DNA of 64,000 nucleotides from Pseudosulfitobacter pseudonitzschiae (GCF_900129395.1 NZ_FQVP01000002.1:372001-436000); one strand, 5' to 3'; shown: positions 54,650 through 64,000, counted from the first letter of the stretch. Made by a program: numbers and translations. Notes: generated from the sequence alone by a model not told the origin.

Positions 54650-54835
54650 ATGACGGATTTTAACTTTATTAAAAAGTTCGCACGCGACGAAGACGGCGCG
54701 ACCGCAATTGAATACGGTCTGTTCGCTGCTTTGATTGCGGCAATACTTGTGGCGACTGTTCAGGCCCTTGGGCTGCAGGTCCTTTCCGGGTTCGCAACGG
54801 TATTGACTGCATTGGGGGGCACTGCTCCGTCTTAA
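54650..54835 (+). CDS. flp: Flp-type pilin
   Basis: A 61-residue type IVb prepilin. The short basic leader MTDFNFIKKFARDEDG ends in the prepilin peptidase site G16 before ATAIEY, with the required Glu at +5 and Tyr at +6, followed by one hydrophobic helix (GLFAALIAAILVATVQALGL). ATG 54650 has gtgagg 9 bp upstream. It is the structural subunit of the Tad pilus and heads the operon. No prepilin peptidase gene (cpaA/tadV) is in the window. Confidence 0.93.
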   Translation: MTDFNFIKKFARDEDGATAIEYGLFAALIAAILVATVQALGLQVLSGFATVLTALGGTAPS

Positions 54836-54862
54836 CGGGTTTGAGTGCCCAAGGAGAGAGAT

Positions 54863-55780
54863 ATGCGCGTTTTTGTCGTTATTTTTACCTCTCTTGCAAT
54901 CGCATCCGGTGTCGCATGGGTCGGCGTTCAGGCGAACAATGCGCCTGAACCAACGCCCCCCAGAGCGGTCGCTGCAACGGTTGTTCCCGTTGTGCCGAAA
55001 GAGGTCTATTTGTTCTCAAATCGAACAATAGAATTGGGGGCCTCTATTTCCGCAGATATTTTAATACCTGTAGAAATGGAAATAGGTCCGGCTGGAAAAG
55101 ACCTTATTGCAGACACGCCAGAAAACCGCGCGGCGTTGGTGAAGGTTGCCACCAATAGGACCATTCCCGCAAGCACACCATTCGTCAAAGCGGATCTTCT
55201 ACCTATAGAGGAAAAACCCGCTAAGGTTGCGCCAGAACAGATCGTCACAGCGATTGAACCCGCCAGCCCGTCAGGATCTCTTCGACCGGGCATGCGCGCG
55301 ATCTCTTTGCCATTGACCGGTGAAACGGCTGTTGCGGGGCTGATTGGCGTTCAGGACAAGATTGACGTGATGGTGTCCTACAACAGCTCTGATGGCGTCC
55401 GCGCCGTCCGCACGGTTTTGCGCAATGTGCGCGTGATCGGCACGGACCAGCCGGCAGGTCAATCCACCGCCCTGCCGCGTGCGATCACGCTGGAGCTGCA
55501 CCCCGAGGGCGCAAAAATGCTGACCCTGGCCAGACACACCGGCGATCTCATCCTGGTGCTCAGCGATCAGGGCAACGACGACATGCCGGTGATCGTCGAC
55601 GATGCACCCATGCTGTCCACACAGATTTCCGGCCTCCCGGCGCAACGCGCCGCCCCGCCACCCGCGCCGCCCAGCGTCCGCATCATTCGCGGCAGTTCGG
55701 GCCGCAAGGATCAGATCATTTCATTGCAGGACCCCGTCCCGCAAAACCTTCCTCCCGCTGCTGCAGGTACAGATCCGTAG
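54863..55780 (+). CDS. cpaB: Flp pilus assembly protein CpaB/RcpC
   Basis: A 305-residue periplasmic protein with an N-terminal membrane anchor (RVFVVIFTSLAIASGVAWVGV) and SAF-type domains (RPGMRAISLPLTGETAVAGLIGVQDKIDVMVSY). The first 100 residues after the anchor are Pro/Val-rich. ATG 54863 follows aaggagagag. CpaB assists secretin function and pilus assembly. Codon use in the first 90 codons is noticeably more AT-rich than in the rest of the gene, continuing the AT-rich upstream block. Confidence 0.9.
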   Translation: MRVFVVIFTSLAIASGVAWVGVQANNAPEPTPPRAVAATVVPVVPKEVYLFSNRTIELGASISADILIPVEMEIGPAGKDLIADTPENRAALVKVATNRTIPASTPFVKADLLPIEEKPAKVAPEQIVTAIEPASPSGSLRPGMRAISLPLTGETAVAGLIGVQDKIDVMVSYNSSDGVRAVRTVLRNVRVIGTDQPAGQSTALPRAITLELHPEGAKMLTLARHTGDLILVLSDQGNDDMPVIVDDAPMLSTQISGLPAQRAAPPPAPPSVRIIRGSSGRKDQIISLQDPVPQNLPPAAAGTDP

Positions 55781-55801
55781 CTTCATTTCATCAGGACCCC
55801 C

Positions 55802-57157
55802 ATGCTGTCACGAGTGCTGCCCACACCCGCCAAGTTTTTAACGATTTTCCTTTTGGGGTCCGCTGCCCTTGCCCTGCCCACCGCAACGCCCGCCCAGACA
55901 CTGATCGAAGCCACCGGCCGCCCGGTCAGCTTGTTTGCCGGCGAGGGCAAGCTGCTCAAGCTTGACACTCCGTCGCAAACCGTGTTCCTGGCTGACCCCG
56001 AAATCGCGGACGTCGAGATCAAATCGTCCAACCTGCTGTACATCTACGGCAAGGCCATGGGCGAGACGACCTTGTTCGTCATCGACGACAATGACGAGGT
56101 GTCGGTCGCCAGTTCGGTCAAGGTTTCGACAAATGTCAAAGCGCTGAACAGTGCCGCCCACGCGTCGGTGCAAGGCGGGGCTTTTTCGGTTGTCGAGGTC
56201 GATGGGGCCTTGGTCCTGACCGGTCGTGTCGGAACCATCAGCGATGCGGAACAGGTTCAGAACGTGGTGCAACGGCTGGCAGGCGATGCTGTGCCGGTCG
56301 TCAACGGGCTGTCGCTGAACACGCCGCCTCAGGTCAACCTTCAGGTCAAGATTGCCGAGGTCTCGCGCACGGTGACCGAGGATCTTGGCACCGACTGGAC
56401 ATCGCTGTCGGGCAACGGGCTGACCGGGGGCACCTCGGTGGCGGGGGGCTATTCGCTGGCCTCGCAGTTCACCGTGGGCAGCACGCTTCAGGGGGTGACG
56501 CTTGAGGCGCTGATGAACGAGGGGCTGGTGACCATCCTGTCCGAACCGAACCTGACCGCGCGCTCCGGTGACAAGGCATCCTTTCTGGCCGGCGGGCGGT
56601 TTCCCTATCAAACCCAGTCGGGCGACGGCGAGGTGCGCGTGGTCTTTGAACCTTTCGGCGTCGAACTGGACTTTGAGCCGGAAGTGCAGCGCTCGGACAA
56701 GATCAAGCTGGTCGTGAACACCAAGATCCGCGAGCTGGACTTCTCCAAGGGCAGCACGACCGACCTGCAGAACCTGCCCCTGATCCTTGAACGCAGCGCC
56801 GCCACCACGATCGAGGTCAGCAGCGGCCAAAGCTTTGCGATTGCGGGCCTGTTCAAGGCCACGTCACAGCAGAACATCAAGCAGATCCCGGGTCTGGGCG
56901 AAATTCCCCTCTTGGGCGCGCTGTTCCGGTCCACCAGCTTTCAGAAGGGAGAGACCGAACTTGTCATCATCGTCACCCCCTATCTGGTCACCCCCGGCGC
57001 ACCGGGCAAGTTCAAGACACCGCTGGACAAATTCGCACCTGCGGACCGGGTAAGCCGCACCATCGGGGGCGAGCTGACCTTTGGTTCACCTGACGATGGC
57101 CGGGGTTCGGTTTCGGTCAAGGGCATCAACGGCAAAGCGGGGCTTCTCCTTCAATGA
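55802..57157 (+). CDS. cpaC: Tad secretin CpaC/RcpA
   Basis: A 451-residue outer-membrane secretin. A signal peptide (LTIFLLGSAALALPTATPAQ) is followed by the pilus-specific N-terminal domain (KLLKLDTPSQTVFLADPEIADVEIKS) and the secretin domain (ILSEPNLTARSGDKASFLAGGRFPY and GETELVIIVTPYLVTP). It forms the channel for the Flp pilus. Its stop overlaps cpaD by 4 bp. Confidence 0.95.
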   Translation: MLSRVLPTPAKFLTIFLLGSAALALPTATPAQTLIEATGRPVSLFAGEGKLLKLDTPSQTVFLADPEIADVEIKSSNLLYIYGKAMGETTLFVIDDNDEVSVASSVKVSTNVKALNSAAHASVQGGAFSVVEVDGALVLTGRVGTISDAEQVQNVVQRLAGDAVPVVNGLSLNTPPQVNLQVKIAEVSRTVTEDLGTDWTSLSGNGLTGGTSVAGGYSLASQFTVGSTLQGVTLEALMNEGLVTILSEPNLTARSGDKASFLAGGRFPYQTQSGDGEVRVVFEPFGVELDFEPEVQRSDKIKLVVNTKIRELDFSKGSTTDLQNLPLILERSAATTIEVSSGQSFAIAGLFKATSQQNIKQIPGLGEIPLLGALFRSTSFQKGETELVIIVTPYLVTPGAPGKFKTPLDKFAPADRVSRTIGGELTFGSPDDGRGSVSVKGINGKAGLLLQ

Positions 57158-57699
57158 TCATGCAATTTTCCCGCCGCGGCGTCGCAATCGCCCTCTTGGC
57201 CGCAACCACCGTCCTGTCGGCGTGCAGCACGCCCCAGCCAAGTGTCGGTGTCGTTGACAGGTTGTCCGCCCCCTATGTCGAGGCGCAGCATCAGTACCGC
57301 TTTGCCGCCAAATCCGCGTCCCTGTCGGGATCGGAACGCGCCGCCATCAACAGCTTTCTGTCCCGGAACGCCTTGCGCGGCGGGGATGCGGTGATCGTGA
57401 CCATTCCCACCAGCGGCTCGCCCAAGACCGACGCGGGGCGCGTCCAGACCATGCACGCCGTCTTTGCGCGCGTCCCGTCGCGTATCCGCATCGGCATGGA
57501 CCAGAGTTTTTCGACACATCCGACCGTGCGGCAGCAAATTGGCCTGATCCGCGTGGTCCGCGCCAAAGGGGTCCGCGTCGAATGCCAGCCGGGTGTCGAG
57601 GATCTGGGCTGTGCGAACGCGATCAACCTTGCGGTGATGATCCACGAGCCGGGCGATGTCCTGGCTCCGGCGGAAACCGCCAGGCTCGCGCCGCAATGA
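57154..57699 (+). CDS. cpaD: Pilus assembly lipoprotein CpaD
   Basis: A 181-residue lipoprotein: signal peptide RGVAIALLAATTVLSAC with lipobox cysteine, then the CpaD domain ending with the conserved VECQPGVEDLGCANAINLAVMIHEPGDVLAP segment. It probably supports assembly or targeting of the CpaC secretin. Start overlaps cpaC; the cpaE start lies 21 bp after its stop. Confidence 0.92.
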   Translation: MIMQFSRRGVAIALLAATTVLSACSTPQPSVGVVDRLSAPYVEAQHQYRFAAKSASLSGSERAAINSFLSRNALRGGDAVIVTIPTSGSPKTDAGRVQTMHAVFARVPSRIRIGMDQSFSTHPTVRQQIGLIRVVRAKGVRVECQPGVEDLGCANAINLAVMIHEPGDVLAPAETARLAPQ

Positions 57700-57720
57700 C
57701 GCCCGAGCAAGGAGAGTGAT

Positions 57721-58962
57721 GTGAACCGCCCCCTGACCACAGTTCTCACCCGCAACAGCGCCACCAGGGTCGAGGCTTTTATCAGTTCCACAGAAGCCAA
57801 GGCGGCCCTGGACCTGATCCAGCGCCAGGTCGGGCGCGACTGTTTCGTCAACTGCCATTCCGGCACGCTGGCCACAGCGGCGCGGCTGGTGGGGATGACG
57901 GGCTTTGGCGATATCCTGGTGGCGGAACTGGGGTCCGAGGACAAGGCGGCCAATCTTGCGGGGATCACCGAGTTGACCGCCGAAGGGGTCCGGCTGATCC
58001 TGTTGGGGCGTCAGAACGACGTTGAAACCTACAGAAGTTACATCGGGGCAGGGGCACGCGATTATCTGGTCTTGCCGGTCGAGGCGGAGACGCAGGTGGC
58101 CCTCGGGCTGGGACAAACCCAAGCGGCGCGCACGCCGACGGTGGCCAGTTCGCGGGTCATCGGTGTGTGCGGGGTCACGGGCGGGGTGGGGGCCAGTGTT
58201 CTGGCCACCAATCTTGCGGTCAGCTATCTGGACCGCGCCGCTGCGGGCACATTGGCACGCGACAATCACGGCAACGTCGCGTTGATCGACGCAGACCTGA
58301 GTTTTGGCTCCCTGGCGGTTGATCTCGACATCGACACCACGCCGGGCCTGCTCGAGGCGCTGCTGGCACCCGAGCGCGTGGACCACACGTTTCTGAACGC
58401 AACGATGGCCCTGCCGCTGATGGGGCTGTCGGTCTATTCCGCCGAAGCCAGCGAAGCGGGGCGCGTCCCGACCTATGAGGCGGGCCTGCCTGCCTTGCTG
58501 CAAAAGATCAGGGCAGACTATCCCACCGTGATCATCGACCTGCCCCGCACGGTTCTGGCGCAAAATCCGGGGCTGGCTGACGGTCTGGACGAACTGGTTC
58601 TGGTGCTGGGTCCGGGCTTTGGGTCGATCCGCAGCGGCAGCAGGTTGATGCACCGGGTCGGGGACAGCCCCGGCGCTCCGCGTTTGTCCTGCGTGATGTC
58701 CCAGACGCGGCGCGATGCGGGCCTGCGCAAATCCGAGATTTCCACCGCACTTGGCAGGGAGATCGACCTGGTCCTGCCGGATTGCGCCGCCGATCTGGCG
58801 CGCGCTTCGGTCAAGGGCAAGCCCCTGCAAAGGCTCTCGGCCCGGGGCAGCTATGCCCGTGCAGTTGCAAAGCTGCTGACGCGGCTGGAAACACCCGCGT
58901 CCCAGCCCACCGAAACCAAGCGCGGCTTCTGGCGCAGGAAAAAGGTGAGCCCGGATGTCTGA
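57721..58962 (+). CDS. cpaE: Pilus localisation ATPase CpaE/TadZ
   Basis: A 413-residue protein with an N-terminal receiver-like domain (to about residue 130) and a MinD/ParA-like ATPase domain (CGVTGGVGASVLATNLAVSYLDR, later NVALIDADLSFGSLAVDLDI). The Walker A lysine is replaced (GGVGAS), as is common in TadZ/CpaE proteins. It directs the Tad machine to a cell location. The start is GTG 57721 after aaggagag; its 3' end overlaps cpaF by 8 bp. Confidence 0.93.
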   Translation: MNRPLTTVLTRNSATRVEAFISSTEAKAALDLIQRQVGRDCFVNCHSGTLATAARLVGMTGFGDILVAELGSEDKAANLAGITELTAEGVRLILLGRQNDVETYRSYIGAGARDYLVLPVEAETQVALGLGQTQAARTPTVASSRVIGVCGVTGGVGASVLATNLAVSYLDRAAAGTLARDNHGNVALIDADLSFGSLAVDLDIDTTPGLLEALLAPERVDHTFLNATMALPLMGLSVYSAEASEAGRVPTYEAGLPALLQKIRADYPTVIIDLPRTVLAQNPGLADGLDELVLVLGPGFGSIRSGSRLMHRVGDSPGAPRLSCVMSQTRRDAGLRKSEISTALGREIDLVLPDCAADLARASVKGKPLQRLSARGSYARAVAKLLTRLETPASQPTETKRGFWRRKKVSPDV

Positions 58963-60499
58963 AGGCGTGGTCCTCCCCCTGATCAGCCCAAGCCGTCTTC
59001 GCACGAGCATCGAAGAGCGGCTGTCCCAGCTTGCACTGGGCGGCGGACCCGTGGGGCTTCATGAAATCAGCAGCGCAATCGACTGGTACGAAACCCAGAC
59101 CGGCCAAACCGTACCGCGCGAGATGCAGCGCGAACTCTTGAAGCATTTCGCACCCGCCACACAGGCCGAGGGGCTGGCGCCACCCCTCACGAACGAACGT
59201 ATCGCCAAGACCAGCTATATGCCGGGATTTGCCAAACGTCTGAACGCGCTCAGCCGCCTGATCCTGCCCGAGGCCCTGACATTGCTGGACCTTCAGGCCC
59301 TGTCCGCGCTGCCCCAGGAGGCACAGCGCGACACCATCCGCGACGCGGTTCTCAGCATCTGCGCCCGGCAAAAGCTGGAACTGAACGGCGCGGAAAGCGC
59401 CGATCTGGTGGGCTATGTGGTCGACGACATGATGGGCTTCGGCCCGCTGGAACGTCTGCTGGCGGATGATGATGTTTCGGACATCCTCGTGAACGGGCCG
59501 CAAAAGGTCTACGTCGAACGCGGCGGCAAGCTCGAGCTGACGGACGTGTCGTTCCGCGACGACCAGCATGTGATGAACATCGCCAGCCGTATCGTGTCCG
59601 CTGCCGGGCGGCGTGTGGACGAAAGCACGCCCCTTGTCGATACGCGCCTGGCGGATGGCAGCCGGATCAACGTGACCATTCCGCCGCTGGCGGTGGACGG
59701 GCCGACCATCACGATCCGCAAGTTCCCCAAAGAGGACCTGACGCTCGCCGATCTGGCCAGCCGCAACACCCTGTCGCCGCAGATGGCCGAGCTGCTGAGG
59801 ATCGCCGCCTACCTGCGGCTGAACATCCTGTTCTCGGGCGGCACAGGTGCCGGCAAGACGACGATGCTGAACGCCGTGTCGCGCGAAATTCCGGCGAACG
59901 AGCGGATCGTGACCATCGAGGACGCCGCCGAACTGCGCTTGCAACAGCCCCACGTCGTGCGGCTGGAAACCCGGCCGCCCACGCTGGAAGGCACGGGCGA
60001 GATCACCATGCGGCACCTGTTTCGCAACGCCCTGCGGATGCGGCCCGACCGGATCATCATCGGCGAGGTGCGCAGCGACGAGGCGCTGGACATGCTGCAA
60101 GCGATGAACACCGGCCACGACGGGTCGATGAGCACGCTGCACGCCAACACCCCGCGCGAGGCGCTGACGCGGATGGAGAACCTGATCGCGATGTCGGGCG
60201 TGCAGCTGTCGACCGATTTTGTCCGCGACCAGCTGAAAGAGGCGCTGCACCTGGTTGTCCAGATTTCGCGGATGCACGACGGGGTGCGGCGGGTGACCTC
60301 GATTGCAGAAGTCGTGGGCATGGAGGGCAACACCATCAGCATGCAAGAGCTGTTCGTGTTCAAACGCGCCAACGGGCGGGTCGGCGAAGACATCGTCGGA
60401 GAATTCCAAAGCACCCGCACCATGCCGCATTTCATCGACCGCGCCAAAGAACACGGGCTGGACGAGGCCATCCGCGACATTCTGGTGGGCAACGGATGA
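58955..60499 (+). CDS. cpaF: Tad secretion ATPase CpaF/TadA
   Basis: A 514-residue GspE/VirB11-family ATPase that powers pilus extension and retraction. The N-terminal domain includes [27 protein letters not shown], Walker A is [15 protein letters not shown] at about residue 293, the Asp-box and Walker B segments are [13 protein letters not shown] and [36 protein letters not shown]. Overlaps cpaE upstream and tadB downstream. Confidence 0.96.
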   Translation: MSEGVVLPLISPSRLRTSIEERLSQLALGGGPVGLHEISSAIDWYETQTGQTVPREMQRELLKHFAPATQAEGLAPPLTNERIAKTSYMPGFAKRLNALSRLILPEALTLLDLQALSALPQEAQRDTIRDAVLSICARQKLELNGAESADLVGYVVDDMMGFGPLERLLADDDVSDILVNGPQKVYVERGGKLELTDVSFRDDQHVMNIASRIVSAAGRRVDESTPLVDTRLADGSRINVTIPPLAVDGPTITIRKFPKEDLTLADLASRNTLSPQMAELLRIAAYLRLNILFSGGTGAGKTTMLNAVSREIPANERIVTIEDAAELRLQQPHVVRLETRPPTLEGTGEITMRHLFRNALRMRPDRIIIGEVRSDEALDMLQAMNTGHDGSMSTLHANTPREALTRMENLIAMSGVQLSTDFVRDQLKEALHLVVQISRMHDGVRRVTSIAEVVGMEGNTISMQELFVFKRANGRVGEDIVGEFQSTRTMPHFIDRAKEHGLDEAIRDILVGNG

Positions 60500-61464
60500 G
60501 CCCCGTCACCCTATATTTCGTGCTGACCTTCCTGATCTGCACCAGTCTGGGGTTCACCGGCATTCTCCTGCTCGACCGGTCCCGCCGCATCCGGCGCGCG
60601 CGGCTGGTGCGGTTCAGCACCGACCACCCCGGCAGGCCCTCTGCGCGGGTGATGCGCCGGATCGAGGCTGTGCAAGCCGCCGACAAGGCCGGACTGCGCC
60701 GCACGCGGGGCGGGGTCATGGGCCTGCTCGAGATGCGGTTGCAAGAAGCCGGGGTCGAAATCACGCCCGCCGCTGCCATCGGTGTGATGGTGCTGATCGC
60801 GGCGGGGGTGGCCTTGGGCGTCTGGCGCATCGGGCTGCTGCCCCCGCCGCTGGCTGTGGTCGTAGGGGGCGGTTCCGGCTGGTTCGTCTTTAACGTCTTT
60901 CTCGACATCCTGAGCGCGCGGCGCGTGCGCCGGTTCAACGAAGCCTTGCCCGACTGCCTGGACATTCTGGCACGCGGCCTGCGCGCGGGCCAGCCGATCC
61001 CTGCCGCCCTGAGCGTTGTGGCCCAGCACGCCACCGGAATCGCACAGGACGAATTCAGACGTTGCTGCGAAGAGCTGAAGCTGGGTGTGCCGTTGATCCG
61101 CGCGCTGACCGGCATGGCAGAGCGGATCGGCTCGCCCGAGGCGCATTTCGTCACTGTCGCCACCAGCTTGCAGGCCGAAACGGGCGGCAACCTGGTCGAG
61201 ACACTGGAAAACCTCGCCGAACTGCTGCGGGAGCGTAAAAAGCTGCGCAAGAAGGCCGCCGCACTGACCGCCGAGATCCGCGTCAGCGCGGTGATCCTGT
61301 CCAGCCTGCCTTTCGTGGTGGCTGTCACGCTGTATTTCATGAACCCCGGCTATCTGAACCCGCTGATCACGGACCCACGCGGACAGATCATGGCGATGGC
61401 GGCCCTCGCCAGCCTGGGTATGGGCATTTTCAGCATGTACAGGTTGTCGCGCATCGATGTTTGA
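60496..61464 (+). CDS. tadB: Tad inner-membrane platform protein TadB
   Basis: A 322-residue type II secretion F-domain protein with an N-terminal helix ([22 protein letters not shown]), a membrane pair in the middle ([37 protein letters not shown]), the cytoplasmic F-domain ([22 protein letters not shown]) and C-terminal helices. It overlaps cpaF by 4 bp and tadC by 8 bp. Forms the platform with TadC above the CpaF ATPase. Confidence 0.94.
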   Translation: MSPVTLYFVLTFLICTSLGFTGILLLDRSRRIRRARLVRFSTDHPGRPSARVMRRIEAVQAADKAGLRRTRGGVMGLLEMRLQEAGVEITPAAAIGVMVLIAAGVALGVWRIGLLPPPLAVVVGGGSGWFVFNVFLDILSARRVRRFNEALPDCLDILARGLRAGQPIPAALSVVAQHATGIAQDEFRRCCEELKLGVPLIRALTGMAERIGSPEAHFVTVATSLQAETGGNLVETLENLAELLRERKKLRKKAAALTAEIRVSAVILSSLPFVVAVTLYFMNPGYLNPLITDPRGQIMAMAALASLGMGIFSMYRLSRIDV

Positions 61465-62416
61465 TATGCCCCCCCTCCTTCTGCAGATCGCCCTTGCCGT
61501 ACCGGTGCTGACCGCGCTTCAGCTGCTTGTGCTGAATCTCATCGACCGCAATGCCCGTGCGGCACGGATCGGGCGGACGCTGGGGCGCTTGCCCGTGCGC
61601 AGCGCCGCCGCCCGCCAGAGCCTGACCGAGAGGATCACCCGGAAATTCCGCCGCATCGCGCAGATGACGCTGGAACGTGTCTCGGTCATGCGCGGAGGCG
61701 AGGCCGAAGCCTCTGCCGCGCTGCTGCGCGCGGCAGGGTTTCGCAGCCGCGATGCGGTGTTGATCCATGCATTTCTCAAGCTGGTCCTGCCGGTCGTCGG
61801 CCTGCTTCTGACGATCTTGTGGTTCGTCATCGCACGCGATGATGCGACACGCCTGTGGGTGATCATGATCTGGTCCTGTGGCGTGGCCCTCGGCTTTTCC
61901 ATGGCGCCTGACCTCATCCTGACCCATCTGCGCAACCGGCGCTTCAAACAGGTGCGGCGCAGTTTTCCCGACATGCTGGAACTGTTGGTGATCGCCAGCG
62001 AATCCGGGCTCAGCGCCAATCCCTCGCTCAGCCGTGTCGCCACCGAAATCCGGGCCTTCTGTCCGCCGCTGGCCAGCGAACTGCAGCAACTGGTGATCGA
62101 GCTGAGCATCCTGCCCAGCCGGGAAACCGCATGGCGCAATTTCAGTGAACGCCTGCCGATGAGCGAAATCACCATCTTTTCCAACGCGCTGATGCAGGCC
62201 GAACGCTATGGCACCCCCTTTGCCGGCGCCATGCGCACCCTGATGCGCGACGAACGCGCGGGCCGGTTGCTGAAGATCGAGGAACAGGCCGGCCGCGCGC
62301 CCGCCCTGATGACCGTACCGCTGATCCTGTTCATCATGCCCCCGCTGTTCATCGTTCTGGTCGGCCCGGCGGTCCTGAGCATCCTCGACAATATCATGGA
62401 TGGAGGCTTTGGATGA
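61457..62416 (+). CDS. tadC: Tad inner-membrane platform protein TadC
   Basis: A 319-residue T2SS F-domain protein paired with TadB. Two helices near residues 100-150 (LKLVLPVVGLLLTILWFVIA, VIMIWSCGVALGFSM), then FPDMLELLVIASESGLSANPSLSRVA and a C-terminal hydrophobic helix (PLILFIMPPLFIVLVGPAVLSIL). Overlaps tadB and the tadE-like gene. Confidence 0.94.
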   Translation: MFDMPPLLLQIALAVPVLTALQLLVLNLIDRNARAARIGRTLGRLPVRSAAARQSLTERITRKFRRIAQMTLERVSVMRGGEAEASAALLRAAGFRSRDAVLIHAFLKLVLPVVGLLLTILWFVIARDDATRLWVIMIWSCGVALGFSMAPDLILTHLRNRRFKQVRRSFPDMLELLVIASESGLSANPSLSRVATEIRAFCPPLASELQQLVIELSILPSRETAWRNFSERLPMSEITIFSNALMQAERYGTPFAGAMRTLMRDERAGRLLKIEEQAGRAPALMTVPLILFIMPPLFIVLVGPAVLSILDNIMDGGFG

Positions 62417-62835
62417 AACGCCCGATCCGCACATTCATCACGGACGAAACCGGTGCCACGGCGGTCGAATTCGTGCTGGTCCTGCCGATATTGCTGTCGA
62501 TGGTCTTCGGCATCATCTGTTTCGGCCAGTACTTTGCCATCGCCAACAGCCTGCAACAACTGGCCGCCGAGGCCGCGCGGTCATCCGCCATGGGCATCAG
62601 CACGGCCGAACGCCAGACGCTGGCCGCCTCTTTCATCACCAATGCAGGCGCGCGGTTTACCTTTCTGGGGCCCGACAAGGTGGTCCCCACCATCACCATG
62701 CTGTCCGAGACAGAGCCGCACGGCATCCAGGTGTCGCTGTCCTACGACCTGCAAGGATCTGCCGTGGAGCTGGCGGGCGGCTTCATCGGGTTCGAGGTCT
62801 CGACCCTGACGCGGAGCAGCTACCTTGCGTATTAA
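62413..62835 (+). CDS. TadE-like pseudopilin
   Basis: A 140-residue pseudopilin with the TadE domain: RTFITDETGATAVEFVLVLPILLSM, where G|ATAVEF is a prepilin-peptidase site with Glu at +5. A periplasmic domain follows. ATG 62413 overlaps the tadC stop by 4 bp. It is processed by the prepilin peptidase and is needed for pilus assembly in characterised Tad systems. Confidence 0.9.
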   Translation: MKRPIRTFITDETGATAVEFVLVLPILLSMVFGIICFGQYFAIANSLQQLAAEAARSSAMGISTAERQTLAASFITNAGARFTFLGPDKVVPTITMLSETEPHGIQVSLSYDLQGSAVELAGGFIGFEVSTLTRSSYLAY

Positions 62836-64000
62836 GCATCAGTTACAAGACTTCTGGGCCGACGAGCGGGGTGCCGTCATCATCATCTTTGCGCTGGTGC
62901 TGACCGTCATGCTGGGCTTTGTCGCCCTGGGCGTCGATCTTGGCGCGCTCTATTTCCGGCAGAAAACACTGCAAACCCATGCGGACCTTGCCGCGATCAG
63001 CGCGGTGAACAACCTCAGCACTCAACCCGCCGACCATGCCCTTGTGACGGTTCTGGGCAACGGGCTGGACGCGGGCGCGATGACCAGCGTGACCTTCGGC
63101 CACTACCAACGCGACCTCTCGGTCCCGATCGATGACCGGCTGACCGACCGCGCACTGACCGCGCCGGACGTGAACGCCGCAACCGTCCAGTTGCAGGAAG
63201 CCGCCCCGCTGTATTTCGCCCGCACCTTCCTGCAACAGGACACAACGCAACTGAACGCCACGGCGACGGCGGCACGGTTCGATCTGGCGTCCTTCAGCCT
63301 GGGGTCGCGCCTGCTGTCCCTGGACGCCGGTCTGCTGAATGCCCTGCTGTCCGAGGCCACTGGCAGCACAATCGCCCTCTCGGTGCTGGATTATGAGGCG
63401 CTGGCAGATGCGGATGTTGATCTTTTGACGTTTTCGGACGCGCTGGCCACCCGCGCCGACCTGACCGCGCTGACCTACGAAGAGCTGTTGTCCAGCGACA
63501 TCGAACTGCTCGACATCGCAGGCGCGCTTCTGGACACCGGCGTCGTTCAGGGATCAACCGCGGTTCTGGACGCGATCCTGGCCTCGCTCACCGTGGCGAC
63601 GGTCGATGCCGAACGGCTGATCGCGATTGCCGGTGATGACGTGGGCGTTCAACTGGATGACGTGCTGCCCACGGTTACGGTTTCGGCACTGGATGTGTTG
63701 ATGTCAGCGGTCGATGTGGTCACCGCCAACCACTTTATCGAAACACAGCTTGATCTGGGCATTCCGAATCTGACCGCCACCAAACTGCAACTGATCGTCG
63801 GCGAGCGCCCCGCCTGGATCACCTTTGCCGAAAAAGGCGCCACCGCCCACACGGCGCAGGCACGGCTCAAGCTGGACCTGACAATGGACACCGGCATTCT
63901 GGCAGGAGTGGCGACCGGGTTGAACATCCTGGCCGTTGAACTGCCCCTGTACCTGGAGATCGCAGGCGCGACGGCAACCCTGACAGGACTGGACTGCGGG
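62825..64000 (+). CDS. TadG-like protein (3' end beyond window)
   Basis: At least 392 residues, cut by the right edge. The N-terminal domain RIKHQLQDFWADERGAVIIIFALVLTVMLGFVALGVDLGALYFRQKTLQTHADLAAISAV matches the TadG/Flp-associated (TadE-related) domain with one membrane helix. It is followed by a long periplasmic region rich in Leu, Asp and Ala. The start appears to be TTG 62825, overlapping the end of the TadE-like gene by 11 bp; no ATG is available in that frame. Unlike tadE it lacks the +5 Glu, so it is probably not processed. Confidence 0.88.
   Translation, partial: MRIKHQLQDFWADERGAVIIIFALVLTVMLGFVALGVDLGALYFRQKTLQTHADLAAISAVNNLSTQPADHALVTVLGNGLDAGAMTSVTFGHYQRDLSVPIDDRLTDRALTAPDVNAATVQLQEAAPLYFARTFLQQDTTQLNATATAARFDLASFSLGSRLLSLDAGLLNALLSEATGSTIALSVLDYEALADADVDLLTFSDALATRADLTALTYEELLSSDIELLDIAGALLDTGVVQGSTAVLDAILASLTVATVDAERLIAIAGDDVGVQLDDVLPTVTVSALDVLMSAVDVVTANHFIETQLDLGIPNLTATKLQLIVGERPAWITFAEKGATAHTAQARLKLDLTMDTGILAGVATGLNILAVELPLYLEIAGATATLTGLDCG

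Noticed and set aside
57151-59010. 619-codon open frame antisense to cpaD and cpaE
   Set aside because: Spans two well-supported genes on the other strand and has low-complexity composition.
1-64000. tRNA, rRNA, CRISPR arrays, integrase and att sites
   Set aside because: None could be seen by reading; a covariance-model search would be needed to exclude a missed tRNA or small RNA.

Overview
This 64 kb window looks like chromosome from a member of the Rhodobacterales (Roseobacter group, Alphaproteobacteria). The call rests on high GC with strong third-position GC bias, the hisS-hisZ-hisG block, a class II nrdJ divergent from a DUF1489 gene, TRAP-like tripartite tricarboxylate transport, a Wzx/Wzy exopolysaccharide locus and a complete tad/cpa pilus operon. 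It is inference from protein families, since no 16S gene is present. I saw no tRNA, rRNA or CRISPR array.

Layout. 1-16 kb is mostly housekeeping: xdhABC (minus strand, xdhC cut by the left edge), dnaE, a roseobacter-type lipoprotein, slyX, hisS-hisZ-hisG, a DUF1489 gene and nrdJ with an NrdR-box-like operator in the divergent promoter. 16-17.6 kb is a scar holding a decayed IS3-family transposase and a doubtful small membrane-protein gene. 17.6-39.3 kb is accessory metabolism in small regulator-plus-operon modules: LysR with a VOC protein and a GST; an AcoR-like activator with a flavin monooxygenase, an acetoin-reductase-like SDR and a butanediol dehydrogenase; an rtcB2-prfH RNA repair/ribosome rescue pair; a secreted serine hydrolase divergent from a TetR regulator; an amidohydrolase divergent from a GntR regulator and a TctCBA transporter; minCDE; and an ArsR regulator divergent from four small SRPBCC/VOC/NTF2-fold genes.

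39.3-54.2 kb is an exopolysaccharide locus: Wzy-like polymerase, Wzz/GumC-like co-polymerase, LuxR-type response regulator, a fused GT26/priming sugar transferase, galU, a cysteine-free periplasmic molybdopterin-fold protein, a hybrid histidine kinase ending in an HPt domain, a Wza-like export protein, a Wzx flippase and three glycosyltransferases. A recurring 18-bp dyad, CCTATCC-N4-GGATAGG, or its half sites, sits at most of the promoter regions here and nowhere else that I noticed. The simplest model is that the kinase and response regulator form a phosphorelay acting on this site. 54.3-64 kb is the tad operon flp-cpaB-cpaC-cpaD-cpaE-cpaF-tadB-tadC-tadE-tadG (tadG runs off the right edge), preceded by a very AT-rich block with two identical 14-bp palindromes. 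The EPS and Tad loci together make the right third of the window a surface-attachment region.

Most notable items: the EPS dyad regulon, the AcoR-like activator that lacks the GAFTGA loop, the monooxygenase linked to butanediol/acetoin dehydrogenases, the rtcB2-prfH pair, the GT26-priming transferase fusion, and a kinase frame that has no ATG/GTG/TTG start ahead of its first membrane helix.
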